Below, piece after piece: positions 17,653 through 25,660 of a stretch of 64,000 bases of DNA (position 1 is its first letter; the number at the start of each line of letters is the position of its first letter). Under the pieces are notes generated by a model. It was not told where the DNA came from. It saw only the letters and a list, made by a program, of their open reading frames with translations, and did no database searches. The stretch is from JAWVZU01 sp033722075 (GTDB lineage Bacteria; Pseudomonadota; Gammaproteobacteria; Xanthomonadales; SZUA-38). Location: NCBI GenBank assembly GCA_033722075.1, contig JAWVZU010000001.1:4989-68988 (forward strand). The letters are read 5' to 3'. The position numbers and the translations under genes are program-made.

Positions 17653-18957
17653 CTAGCGGGTAAAGACGGCGATCGACTCGACATGCCCGGTGTGGGGGAA
17701 CATGTCCATGACACCGGCTTCCAGGAGCGTGAAACCATGGGTACGGACCAGTTCGCCGGCGTCCCGCGCGAGGGTGCCGGGGTGGCAGGAAACATAGACC
17801 ACGCGTTCCGCGCCGGTGTCGGCAATCGCCTGCAGCGCCGCCGCCGCCCCGCTCCTGGGCGGATCCAGCAGGACCCGGTCGAAGTCGCCGAAGGCATGGT
17901 CCTCGGTCAGGTCGGCCACCTGGAACCGGGCGTTCTCGATGCCATTGCGGGCCGCGTTGTCGCGGGCCAGCCCGACGAGTTCATCGTCCCCCTCGATCCC
18001 GAGCACGCGAGCCGCATGCTTCGCGACCGGCAGAGTGAAATTGCCCAGCCCGCAGAACAGGTCGAGGACCGCTGACTCGTCAGACAAGGCGAGCTTGTCT
18101 ATCGCCAGGTCGACCATCGCCGAGTTGAGCGACGCGTTCACCTGAACGAAGTTGGTTGCCGTGAAGCGCAGATCGATTCCCGGCGGAACCTGCGTCGTCA
18201 ACTCGGGCAGGGTGCCGGTCAGGGGCTCCAGGGAATCGGGTCCGCCGGGCTGCAGCACGAAGCGAAGACCGGTCCGCTCTTCGAAGCACCGCAAGCGCTC
18301 ACGGTCCGCCTCACCCAGCGGTTGGAGATGACGCAGGACCAGGACCGTCTCCCGGTCGCCGGCGGCAATCTCGATCTGGGGAATCTCCCGTTTCGCGTCC
18401 AGCTTGTCCAACATCGCACCCAGTTCGGCGATGCGCAGCCCGACTTGCGGAACCAGCACATGGCACTCCTGGCTGTCGGCCACGAAGCGGCCCTGCTTTT
18501 CACGGAACCCGACCAGGACCCGGCCCTTCTTTTCGACGAACTTGACGGAAAGCCGGGCGCGGCGCCGGTAGCCCCACGAGCCGGCGGTCAGGTCCGGCAG
18601 TACGTGCTCGGGTTCGACGTCGCCGATGCGCCGCAGATTCTCGAGCAACGTGTTGCGCTTGTGCCGGATCTGGGCAACCGGATCGGCATGCTGCAGCGAG
18701 CAGCCTCCGCAGACCCCGGCATGCGGGCAGCGTGGGACGACGCGGTACGGTGACGGCTCGAGTACTTCCTCCACCGTGCCCCAGTCGAAGTCCCGGCGAC
18801 GTCCGCGATATACAAAACGGACACGCTCGCCCGGCAACGCGCCATCGATGAATACCGCTTTGCCGTCGACCCGGGCCACGCCGCGACCGTCGTGACTCAG
18901 ATCGTCGACGACGGCCTCGACTGGATCGGCCGGAAGCCGCTTCTTCCTGCGCCCCAC
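17653..18957 (-). CDS. rlmD: 23S rRNA (uracil-1939-C5)-methyltransferase RlmD
   Basis: This 434-residue enzyme is a SAM-dependent RNA m5U methyltransferase. It begins with a basic segment and TRAM domain (to about residue 65), followed by iron-sulfur cysteines at 77, 83 and 86 (CPHAGVCGGC) with a fourth near 164 (SQECHV). The SAM motif is LDLFCGLGNFTLPVA and the catalytic cysteine lies in YVSCHPGTLARD. The cluster plus length separates RlmD from TrmA. The start is GTG. Confidence 0.95.
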   Translation of the reverse strand: MGRRKKRLPADPVEAVVDDLSHDGRGVARVDGKAVFIDGALPGERVRFVYRGRRRDFDWGTVEEVLEPSPYRVVPRCPHAGVCGGCSLQHADPVAQIRHKRNTLLENLRRIGDVEPEHVLPDLTAGSWGYRRRARLSVKFVEKKGRVLVGFREKQGRFVADSQECHVLVPQVGLRIAELGAMLDKLDAKREIPQIEIAAGDRETVLVLRHLQPLGEADRERLRCFEERTGLRFVLQPGGPDSLEPLTGTLPELTTQVPPGIDLRFTATNFVQVNASLNSAMVDLAIDKLALSDESAVLDLFCGLGNFTLPVAKHAARVLGIEGDDELVGLARDNAARNGIENARFQVADLTEDHAFGDFDRVLLDPPRSGAAAALQAIADTGAERVVYVSCHPGTLARDAGELVRTHGFTLLEAGVMDMFPHTGHVESIAVFTR

Positions 18958-18979
18958 GCGCGTACGACCGAATCAGTCC

Positions 18980-19576
18980 CTATTTCTGGACCCAGGCACC
19001 ACTGCTGTTCTGGTAATACCAGCCGGAACGGGCATTGGCGATCCAGCGGCTGGCGAAGGTGCTGCGGATCTGGTCTTCCCACTCCGGATGGCCGTTGGCC
19101 ACCGCGATCTCGCGATAGACGGCACGACGATCGCTATTCTCTTCCGTAACCGCCGCCTTGAGCTGGTTTCGTTCCGCCAGGGGCACCGCACTCAGATCTC
19201 GGATCTCCACCATCGCATCATTGGTGAGGCCGACGGCACCGCTGTTGAAATAGGTGCGCAGGGTGTTCTGGAAACGTTGCTCCATGCGCTGCTGGATCGA
19301 ACGGATCTGTGGCGTATTGATATCGATGTTCACGTTTTGCGCATGAGCCGCCGGGAACAACAGGTCCAGCGGATTGAGGCGCTGAATCCAGTGGCTTGCC
19401 TGGGGCCGTGCGGCATTGTCCTCGGCCGCAGCTGCATCTTCAGGGCCAATCACGTTCTCGATGAAGCGGTCGGCGGCCTCCTCGGCTGCGGCTTCCGGGA
19501 AATACACGTTGATGGTCACACAGGCGACCAGCGCGGTCAGTACGGAAAAGGTCAATACGGTTCGGAGCATCTTCAC
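18980..19576 (-). CDS. YdbL-family (DUF1318) lipoprotein
   Basis: This 198-residue protein has a lipoprotein signal (LTALVAC) and a mature start VTINVYFPEAAAEEAADRFI. The C-terminal DUF1318/YdbL region contains YREIAVANGHPEWEDQIRS and GWYYQNSSGAWVQK. GTG at 19576 is chosen because GGAG lies eight bases upstream; ATG at 19570 is the alternative. It follows a YdbH-like gene, as in the E. coli ydbH-ynbE-ydbL operon. A separate YnbE is absent, and this lipidated YdbL may also supply the outer-membrane anchor. A TATGAT -10-like box lies near 19600. Confidence 0.85.
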   Translation of the reverse strand: MKMLRTVLTFSVLTALVACVTINVYFPEAAAEEAADRFIENVIGPEDAAAAEDNAARPQASHWIQRLNPLDLLFPAAHAQNVNIDINTPQIRSIQQRMEQRFQNTLRTYFNSGAVGLTNDAMVEIRDLSAVPLAERNQLKAAVTEENSDRRAVYREIAVANGHPEWEDQIRSTFASRWIANARSGWYYQNSSGAWVQK

Positions 19577-19692
19577 GGCAGAATCTCCACAAAATAGGCT
19601 GGATAGATCATAGCTTGGGGAGGTGACTGTAACCTGAACGGCGGCGCAGCGCGACCATTGCCAACCCGCCCCCGCAGGCCGCAACATCCAGG

Positions 19693-21723
19693 CTAGTTGA
19701 AGGTCGGCGATCCGGCTTCCGTCGCCGCTTTCACGCGCCGGATCAGCTGCTGAAAATCCACCTCGCGGGAATACCCGATCACGTCGATCCGCGGGATACC
19801 CGAGCCTTCGACGATGTAATAGCCCCCATCGGGCGCCGGGCGAACACCGGCCATGGAGCACACATTGTTGCGCAACCGGCAGGCGATCCCCAGCCGCTCG
19901 TAGCCGAAATCCTCGAAAAAGCGCAGAAAGGTGGAGGACAGCACCGCCGTCGGACCGCCACCGATCGACGTCAGGTTGTCGACTGCGCGCTGGCTGATGC
20001 GGTGGGTGGAGCGGTCGTTTTCGGGCGTCTTGAGCGTCATGTCGAAGGCCACCGGCTGCCAGTCCAGCAGACGCAGGTTGCGCAGACCGCCCTCGACCCG
20101 CCCACGGATTTCACCGAAGGAAAATGCACCGGTCATCTGCCGCAGATCCAGGTTGGTCAGGATCAGGTCGCCGGCCAGCGTGGGCAGCACGCCGAAGAGT
20201 CGTTCCAGGCGGAGTTTTTCGAAGCGTACGGTGCCGTCGAAGACAGCAAGCTCAATCGCACCGCCGACCTCGACGATCTCGTCGCGCAGGCGGACCCGGG
20301 GAATCTCACCGGACAGGGTCCCGTTCAACGGCGGCCATTCCAGCGCCTCGGTCACCGGGCGCAGAGAGATCGGCTCGATGTCGGCCTCGAAGTCCAGGGT
20401 CATTTCGGCGCTGCCGTAGTCACTGAAAGCCAACGTTCGGATCGTCGCAGCGCCATCGAAGATTCCCAGACGCAGCGGTTGCAGCAGCTGGAACTCGTTG
20501 GCGGCCAGGAAGAAGCGCGCTTCGCCCGGCGCGATTTCCACCTGATAGATACCGGCGCGATCCCAGGCGAGGGCCGAGTCCGCGGAATCGCCTTCGGCAC
20601 TGTAGTCCACCAGGCCATCGAGTGCTTCGAAAGCAAAACGCCCAGCACTGTCACGCACGTCGACCGAGCGAATATCGAGTGTCGCGTGCGCCAGTTCGGC
20701 GTCGGCCAACTCCATGCGTCCCCGCACCTTGCCGGCCAGGTCGAACCGACCGAGGCCGAGGGCCTGCACCAGATTGGCCAGATAGCGATCGTACACCTCC
20801 GGGAAAAGCAGGTGATCGAGTTCGACGGTCCAACGACCGGCAGCCAGGGACGACAGGTTGCCTTCGCCGGATAGGGAAAGGGAGAGCAACTCGCCATCGG
20901 TCAGCTCGGCCGACTCCACGGCCAGCACCTCCCCGGCCAGGTTGCCGGCCAGCTGGAGCCGGGGTCGGGCCTGGGCGAAATTCAGGTACAGGCTCCCGAA
21001 GAGTGCTTCCCCGCCGCTCGGCGCCAGGTCCACTTCGAAGGTGACAGCCTTGTCACCGATTTCACCGCTCGCCGAGAGGGTCAACCCCAGTTCGGCGCCG
21101 GCAACCGTCCCATCCGCGTTGTCGAAGCCAAGACCGGTCAGGGTCATTTCTGCAGTTGCGCTCGTGGTTTCAGATGATTCGGGCCGACGGATCGTGCCGT
21201 GTCCGCTGAGAGTTCCGCCATGGAGCGAATAGCCGTCAAGCAGGGGCGCAGCGAGCGACTCTACGGCCAGGTCGGAAAGCGTGTAGTCACCGGACAGCCC
21301 ATCCTCGTCCAGGCTCGCACTGAAACTGACCTCCCCGCCGAAGAGCCCGCTCTGTCCCGACAGGCTGAGACGCTCTTCCTCAAACTCGTAGGTCCATCGG
21401 ACCGTACCCTCCGTAGCGCCCCACGAAGCGTTGAACCGCAGCGTTCCCTCGCATCCCACCCGTTCTTCATCGAGGCGAAAGCGGGTGCACGCAAGAACCG
21501 GCTCACCAAAAACCCTTTCGCCTACTACGAGTTCCGCGGCGGTGGCCCGCGCACTGGTCGTTTCCGGGTTGAGGGACAGGTTGACTTCGACAGCCTTGCC
21601 GACGCCGGGCAGCTTCACCTCGGCTGCCGTGATCTCCAGAACACCACCGGCATGGACCGGTTGCAGTATAGTCGTCAGACCCAGCAACCAGGCGGCACCC
21701 GCCGACGGCAATCGACATTTCAT
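19693..21723 (-). CDS. YdbH-like AsmA-superfamily envelope protein
   Basis: This 676-residue protein has a signal or anchor segment at the N-terminus (AAWLLGLTTILQPVHA) followed by a long beta-rich region made of repeated short strands, typical of bridge-type lipid-transport proteins (AsmA, TamB, YhdP, YdbH). The C-terminal part (AVDNLTSIGGGPTAVLSSTFLRFFEDFGYERLG, cited here only as a location, about residues 575-610) contains the conserved YdbH end. It is shorter than E. coli YdbH (about 880). Paired with the YdbL-like lipoprotein, it probably forms an intermembrane phospholipid bridge. Its start codon overlaps the divergent REC-Hpt start. Confidence 0.75.
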   Translation of the reverse strand: MKCRLPSAGAAWLLGLTTILQPVHAGGVLEITAAEVKLPGVGKAVEVNLSLNPETTSARATAAELVVGERVFGEPVLACTRFRLDEERVGCEGTLRFNASWGATEGTVRWTYEFEEERLSLSGQSGLFGGEVSFSASLDEDGLSGDYTLSDLAVESLAAPLLDGYSLHGGTLSGHGTIRRPESSETTSATAEMTLTGLGFDNADGTVAGAELGLTLSASGEIGDKAVTFEVDLAPSGGEALFGSLYLNFAQARPRLQLAGNLAGEVLAVESAELTDGELLSLSLSGEGNLSSLAAGRWTVELDHLLFPEVYDRYLANLVQALGLGRFDLAGKVRGRMELADAELAHATLDIRSVDVRDSAGRFAFEALDGLVDYSAEGDSADSALAWDRAGIYQVEIAPGEARFFLAANEFQLLQPLRLGIFDGAATIRTLAFSDYGSAEMTLDFEADIEPISLRPVTEALEWPPLNGTLSGEIPRVRLRDEIVEVGGAIELAVFDGTVRFEKLRLERLFGVLPTLAGDLILTNLDLRQMTGAFSFGEIRGRVEGGLRNLRLLDWQPVAFDMTLKTPENDRSTHRISQRAVDNLTSIGGGPTAVLSSTFLRFFEDFGYERLGIACRLRNNVCSMAGVRPAPDGGYYIVEGSGIPRIDVIGYSREVDFQQLIRRVKAATEAGSPTFN

Positions 21724-22444
21724 GGCCTACCGCATCCTCATTGCCGACGACAACCGGATCAACCGCGAATTCCTTGTTGGAGTACTGGCCGGCGAAGAGT
21801 ATCAGATCGAGCAGGCGATGGAGGGCAGCGCGGCGATCGAGCTCTGCCGCAGGAACCGCTTCGACCTGGTGCTCATGGACATCCGGATGCCCGGTGTCGA
21901 TGGCATCGAGGCCACCCGGGCGATCCGCAGCCTGCCCGGACTGCAGGATCTGCCGATCGTCGCCTTGACTGCCGACGTCGCGCTTCAGCGGGATGCCATC
22001 AAAGACGAAGCCTTCGCAGCCACGCTGGTAAAACCCGTCTCCCGTCGCGAACTCCTCGAGACGCTCAACCGGCTCCTCGGCGCCACGCCTGCCGGAATCG
22101 AACTCCAGGAGAACCCGATCGCCATGGACGCCGCCCTGGCCGCCGCCGGCGGAAACAGGGAACTGGTGGGCCGACTGACCGCCATGCTGAGAAAAGAGTT
22201 GGACGATTTCGAACCTAAAATCTCCGCTGCGATCGATCGCGCGGATTGGCCGGCCGCCCGCGAACTGGTGCACAAATTGCGTGCGTCCGCGGGCTATTGC
22301 GGCGCCCGACCTCTCGCCACCGCCGCCGGGACGCTGGAGGAAGCTCTCGACAAGGGCGAAGGGGGGACGATCCGCGACCTCCAGGCACGATTGAAACGCG
22401 AGATGGCAATCCTGCGCACCCATCTCGACGAATCCACGGGCTGA
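21722..22444 (+). CDS. Response regulator receiver - Hpt phosphotransfer protein
   Basis: This 240-residue protein has a REC domain at about residues 3-118 with acidic pocket ADDNR, phosphoacceptor Asp53 (LVLMDIRMPG) and the conserved Lys near 103 (LVKPVSRREL). A short linker leads to an Hpt domain with its His near residue 183 (ELVHKLRASAGYCG). There is no DNA-binding or kinase domain, so it looks like a detached back half of a BarA-type hybrid kinase acting as a phosphorelay intermediate. The start shares two bases with the divergent YdbH-like start, and no clear ribosome site is visible. Confidence 0.9.
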   Translation: MAYRILIADDNRINREFLVGVLAGEEYQIEQAMEGSAAIELCRRNRFDLVLMDIRMPGVDGIEATRAIRSLPGLQDLPIVALTADVALQRDAIKDEAFAATLVKPVSRRELLETLNRLLGATPAGIELQENPIAMDAALAAAGGNRELVGRLTAMLRKELDDFEPKISAAIDRADWPAARELVHKLRASAGYCGARPLATAAGTLEEALDKGEGGTIRDLQARLKREMAILRTHLDESTG

Positions 22445-22450
22445 TCCAGC

Positions 22451-23332
22451 ATGGGCTTGGGTGAGTGGCTGTCGCTGGGCAGCGCCGTGGTCTGGGCGAT
22501 CGCCGTGGTCATGTTCAAGCGCAGCGGCGAGACCTTCTCTCCGACCGCGCTGAACCTGCTGAAGAACATCATCGCGGCCGTCTTGCTGGCTGCGACCCTG
22601 CCCATCGTCTACGGCCTGACGTTTCCGACATTTTCGGCAACCGAATGGTGGATCATGGTGGCCAGCGGCCTGCTCGGCATCGCCGCAGCCGACAATCTGT
22701 ATTTTGCCGCCCTGCGGAGATTGGGTGCGAGCCGGACCGGCATCGCGAGCAGCCTGTTCAGCCCGTCGGTCATCGTCCTGTCCTACTTTCTTCTCGGCGA
22801 GCGTCTCGTGGCCCAGCAGATCGCCGGTTTTCTGCTGGTGGTCGCCGCGGTGATCCTGGTGAGCTACCGCAAGGATCGAAAGGACATCGCTGCCGAGGAA
22901 CTGCGCCAGGGTACGCTGCTGGCGGTCACCGCCGTATTCCTGATGGCGCTCGGGATCGTGATCGTCAAACCGGTCCTGGAGTTGCATCCCTTCCTCTGGA
23001 TCGTCGAGATCCGGGTCGTGGTCGGGATCATCGGCATCGTCCTGGTCGGCTATGCGCGGGATCGACTGCACGGTCTCCGCCTGCAGCTGCGACTGAAGCA
23101 CAACTGGTGGCTTGCCGGCGGCGCCAGCTTCTTCGGCAGCTACCTGGCCATGATCCTGTGGCTTGGCGGCTACAAGTACACCCAGGCATCGGTCGCTTCC
23201 GTACTCAACGAAACCGCCGCGATCTTCATCGTTGTCCTGGCCTGGATCTTCCTCGGCGAGTCGCTGAACGCACGCAAGACCTGCGGCGTCCTGCTGAGCT
23301 TTGCCGGCGTCCTGCTGATGGTCAGCGCCTGA
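22451..23332 (+). CDS. EamA/DMT-superfamily transporter
   Basis: The protein is a 293-residue membrane protein with about ten helices in two homologous EamA halves. The halves are recognised by AADNLYFAALRRLGASRTGI in the first and SVASVLNETAAIFIVVLAWI in the second, each ending with a helix of the LGERL or LGESL type. It follows the REC-Hpt gene by six bases, so they share a transcript. Substrates of this family are metabolites such as amino acids or nucleosides and cannot be predicted here. Confidence 0.9.
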   Translation: MGLGEWLSLGSAVVWAIAVVMFKRSGETFSPTALNLLKNIIAAVLLAATLPIVYGLTFPTFSATEWWIMVASGLLGIAAADNLYFAALRRLGASRTGIASSLFSPSVIVLSYFLLGERLVAQQIAGFLLVVAAVILVSYRKDRKDIAAEELRQGTLLAVTAVFLMALGIVIVKPVLELHPFLWIVEIRVVVGIIGIVLVGYARDRLHGLRLQLRLKHNWWLAGGASFFGSYLAMILWLGGYKYTQASVASVLNETAAIFIVVLAWIFLGESLNARKTCGVLLSFAGVLLMVSA

Positions 23333-24314
23333 TGTAGCCGCTTTTCACAAACCACTCGAAGGTCCGAGCAAGTATTTGCTCGAGGCCGAGCGCCGCTTCG
23401 AAACCCAACTCGTCCCTGGCCTTGGCCCCGGAAAGGTGCTGCCCCCCGGCCATGACCGCGAGGGCCGTGTCGTCGAGCTTGGGCGGCCTGCCCCCGAGCT
23501 TGTGGCGAAGGGCCTGGAAACGAGCCAGCCAGCGAGCGACCGGCAAGGGGACTTTCCGCGGCGGCGGGATTTCCGCAAGCCGTGCGACGGCGGCAACGAC
23601 CCGGCTCATGGTGGTGTTCTCGCCGGTCAGAAGATAGCGCTCACCCACGCGGCCCCGCGCCAGCACGGCTAGCAGACCGCGCCCCGCATCACCCGCGTAA
23701 ATCACGTTGCGGCTGCCGTCCACATAGGCGGGAATCGTCCGGTTGGCCACTTCCGTGATGATCCGCCCCGTTGTCGGGCCGAAGTCGTATTCGCCGAAGG
23801 TCATCGCCGGGATCCCGATCATGACCGGCAGGCCGTCCGCCGCTGCTTCCCGCGCCAGGCGGTCCATGATCCACTTGGCCTGGATGTAACCATTGCGCTG
23901 TGGCGGCGGACCGTCGCCCCAATCACTGTCTTCGCGGCCTAGGGACCCATCGGCTGGCCGGCGCAGGACGATCGAGCCGCCGACATACACGATGCGCCCG
24001 ACCCGGGCCTTTGCACAGGCTTCGAGAAAGCCCGTCATCTCCTTTCTGGCCCGATCACGATGCGTCGACCAGGGCGCGGCATCGCGTGGATAGTAGGCGG
24101 CGGCGTGAACCACCGCATCGGCACCGGACAACGCTTCGACCAGCGAAGCCGGATCATCCAGATCACCGACAGCCGCTTCGAATTCGAGATCGGCGATCCG
24201 GTCCAGCTTCGAACCGGCCCGATGGACGACCCGCAAATCATGCCCTTCACCGAGCGCAGCCAGGACGACGTGGTGTCCCAACATGCCCGTTGCGCCAATA
24301 ACCGCGAGTCTCAT
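23322..24314 (-). CDS. NAD(P)-dependent epimerase/dehydratase family protein
   Basis: This 330-residue extended short-chain dehydrogenase has the Rossmann motif VIGATGMLGHHV at residues 4-15, DADAV-type strand (GADAVVHAAAYY) and a catalytic YIQAK near residue 150. The C-terminal third is typical of hopanoid-associated or dihydroflavonol-reductase-like sugar/sterol epimerases. It converges on the EamA gene, with an 11-base overlap at the stops. The ATG at 24314 lies 8 bases beyond the diguanylate cyclase stop, so both are one unit. Substrate unknown. Confidence 0.88.
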   Translation of the reverse strand: MRLAVIGATGMLGHHVVLAALGEGHDLRVVHRAGSKLDRIADLEFEAAVGDLDDPASLVEALSGADAVVHAAAYYPRDAAPWSTHRDRARKEMTGFLEACAKARVGRIVYVGGSIVLRRPADGSLGREDSDWGDGPPPQRNGYIQAKWIMDRLAREAAADGLPVMIGIPAMTFGEYDFGPTTGRIITEVANRTIPAYVDGSRNVIYAGDAGRGLLAVLARGRVGERYLLTGENTTMSRVVAAVARLAEIPPPRKVPLPVARWLARFQALRHKLGGRPPKLDDTALAVMAGGQHLSGAKARDELGFEAALGLEQILARTFEWFVKSGYIRR

Positions 24315-24322
24315 GCGTCTCC

Positions 24323-25450
24323 CTATTTCTTGCTGACCACGACCTTGTTCCGCCCACCCCGCTTGGCACTGTAGAGCGCCTTGTCGGCCGCTTCGATCAC
24401 CGCATCCGGCGGCTGCCCACTGCTGTTGTCGGCCAGACCGATGCTGACGGTCACGTTGAGGCTGGGGACTTTTTCCCGGTACCGGTCCTTCTTGAGGGGT
24501 TTGTGATCGGGCCGGATCGGGGCGCGGAAGGCCATGGGCGGCACTTCCACGGCCGCCCGGACCTCCTCGCACACATCAGCCGCGTTGCGGGTTCTTTCAG
24601 CGCCGAGAAACAACAGGCAGAACTCCTCGCCGCCATAGCGGAATGCCTTGAACCGTCCGACTCGCCTGACGCGCGATGCCACCATGCGCAGCACCTGGTC
24701 TCCGAAATCGTGTCCGAAGCGATCGTTGATCCGCTTGAAATGGTCGATGTCCAGCATCGCAATGGCGAATTGGCGCGGCATGGAAGACAGGGTCAGATCC
24801 AGGGAGCGTCGATTTGGCAGTCCCGTCAGGGCATCGACGAACGCCATCCGGTGAGTGGTATAGATCACGCCCAGAAAGAGCACCCCGGCGGCCCCCGCGA
24901 CGACTACGGTCAGCATGCTCGGCCGCATGACGCCGACCAGCAGCACGGTGGCCATCAGGGACATCGCCAGCTCGGTCGACCGATCCGACATCTGCCAGCG
25001 CAGGAAGAAGGAGATCGATGCCAGAACCGTCACCAGGGGTTCGACCGGAATGATCCAGCTCGCGAACCGCTCCGGGACCCAGCGCTGGAGAAGGGTATTG
25101 ATGCCGGCTGCCCCGTCCCAGACGCCGGGTTCGAACCACAGGGGCAAAACCAGCTCCAGGGTCAGCAGAAAAACGACCGCCGCCGTCACCAGCGAAGGCA
25201 GACGGGCCATCGGCAACCAGGAGAGCAGCAACAGGTTCCAGGGCAACCAGGCCAACGCGGTTGCGCCGAGATCGTGGCTGAGCGGCCAACCAGCGGCCTT
25301 CGCCACCTCCCGCGCCGCCAGGCCGGCCACCAGGAAGATCAGCCAGATGAAGCCGTAGGCTGCCCGGAACCGCTTGAACCACGCAGCGTAAATCAGGCCG
25401 AAGGCAAGAAAGAACAGGAGTCCCAAGCCATTTTCCAGCCCGATACTCAC
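24323..25450 (-). CDS. Membrane-bound diguanylate cyclase (GGDEF)
   Basis: This 375-residue protein has six to eight N-terminal membrane helices (to about residue 205) and a GGDEF domain beginning VDALTGLPNRRSLD. The active-site loop is RYGGEEFCLLF, a functional GGEEF form, and the second metal site FAIAMLDIDHFKRIND is intact. It should make cyclic di-GMP. The inhibitory RxxD site expected before GGEEF is not present, so feedback control may be lost. The membrane region resembles a MASE-like sensor but no named family is assigned. The start is GTG. Confidence 0.92.
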   Translation of the reverse strand: MSIGLENGLGLLFFLAFGLIYAAWFKRFRAAYGFIWLIFLVAGLAAREVAKAAGWPLSHDLGATALAWLPWNLLLLSWLPMARLPSLVTAAVVFLLTLELVLPLWFEPGVWDGAAGINTLLQRWVPERFASWIIPVEPLVTVLASISFFLRWQMSDRSTELAMSLMATVLLVGVMRPSMLTVVVAGAAGVLFLGVIYTTHRMAFVDALTGLPNRRSLDLTLSSMPRQFAIAMLDIDHFKRINDRFGHDFGDQVLRMVASRVRRVGRFKAFRYGGEEFCLLFLGAERTRNAADVCEEVRAAVEVPPMAFRAPIRPDHKPLKKDRYREKVPSLNVTVSIGLADNSSGQPPDAVIEAADKALYSAKRGGRNKVVVSKK

Positions 25451-25539
25451 GCTGTCGCACTCTCCCCAGCTGGCCCCAGGTCGCTATTGTGGCAATTTTC
25501 CTGCTGAAATTCCCGCCGGTTCCGGGCCCCGGACTGCCA

Positions 25540-25632
25540 AACGCATCACAGTTGCCGTATTCATTCCCGGGTAGTCTGACAGGTGCATGTGGGGAGCAGA
25601 GCTGCCGGGTCGTTCGCGGCCCGGCCTTTTTT
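25540..25632 (+). ncRNA. Candidate small RNA ending at an orphan terminator
   Basis: The interval 25451-25660 lies between two minus-strand genes, yet it ends with a strong plus-strand intrinsic terminator and holds no convincing plus-strand reading frame. This implies a short plus-strand transcript. The 5' end is not defined; TTGCCG at 25552 is a weak -35 candidate. No known RNA family is recognised. The start coordinate is an estimate. Confidence 0.3.
25604..25632 (+). terminator. Intrinsic terminator with UUCG tetraloop
   Basis: A nine-base-pair stem (25604-25612 with 25617-25625, one G-U pair) is capped by TTCG and followed by one C and six T residues at 27-32. It is oriented for plus-strand transcription although no plus-strand gene lies upstream for about 2.3 kb. 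Confidence 0.85.
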
Positions 25633-25660
25633 ATCTTTCCCTTGACGCGTCAGTCGAAAG

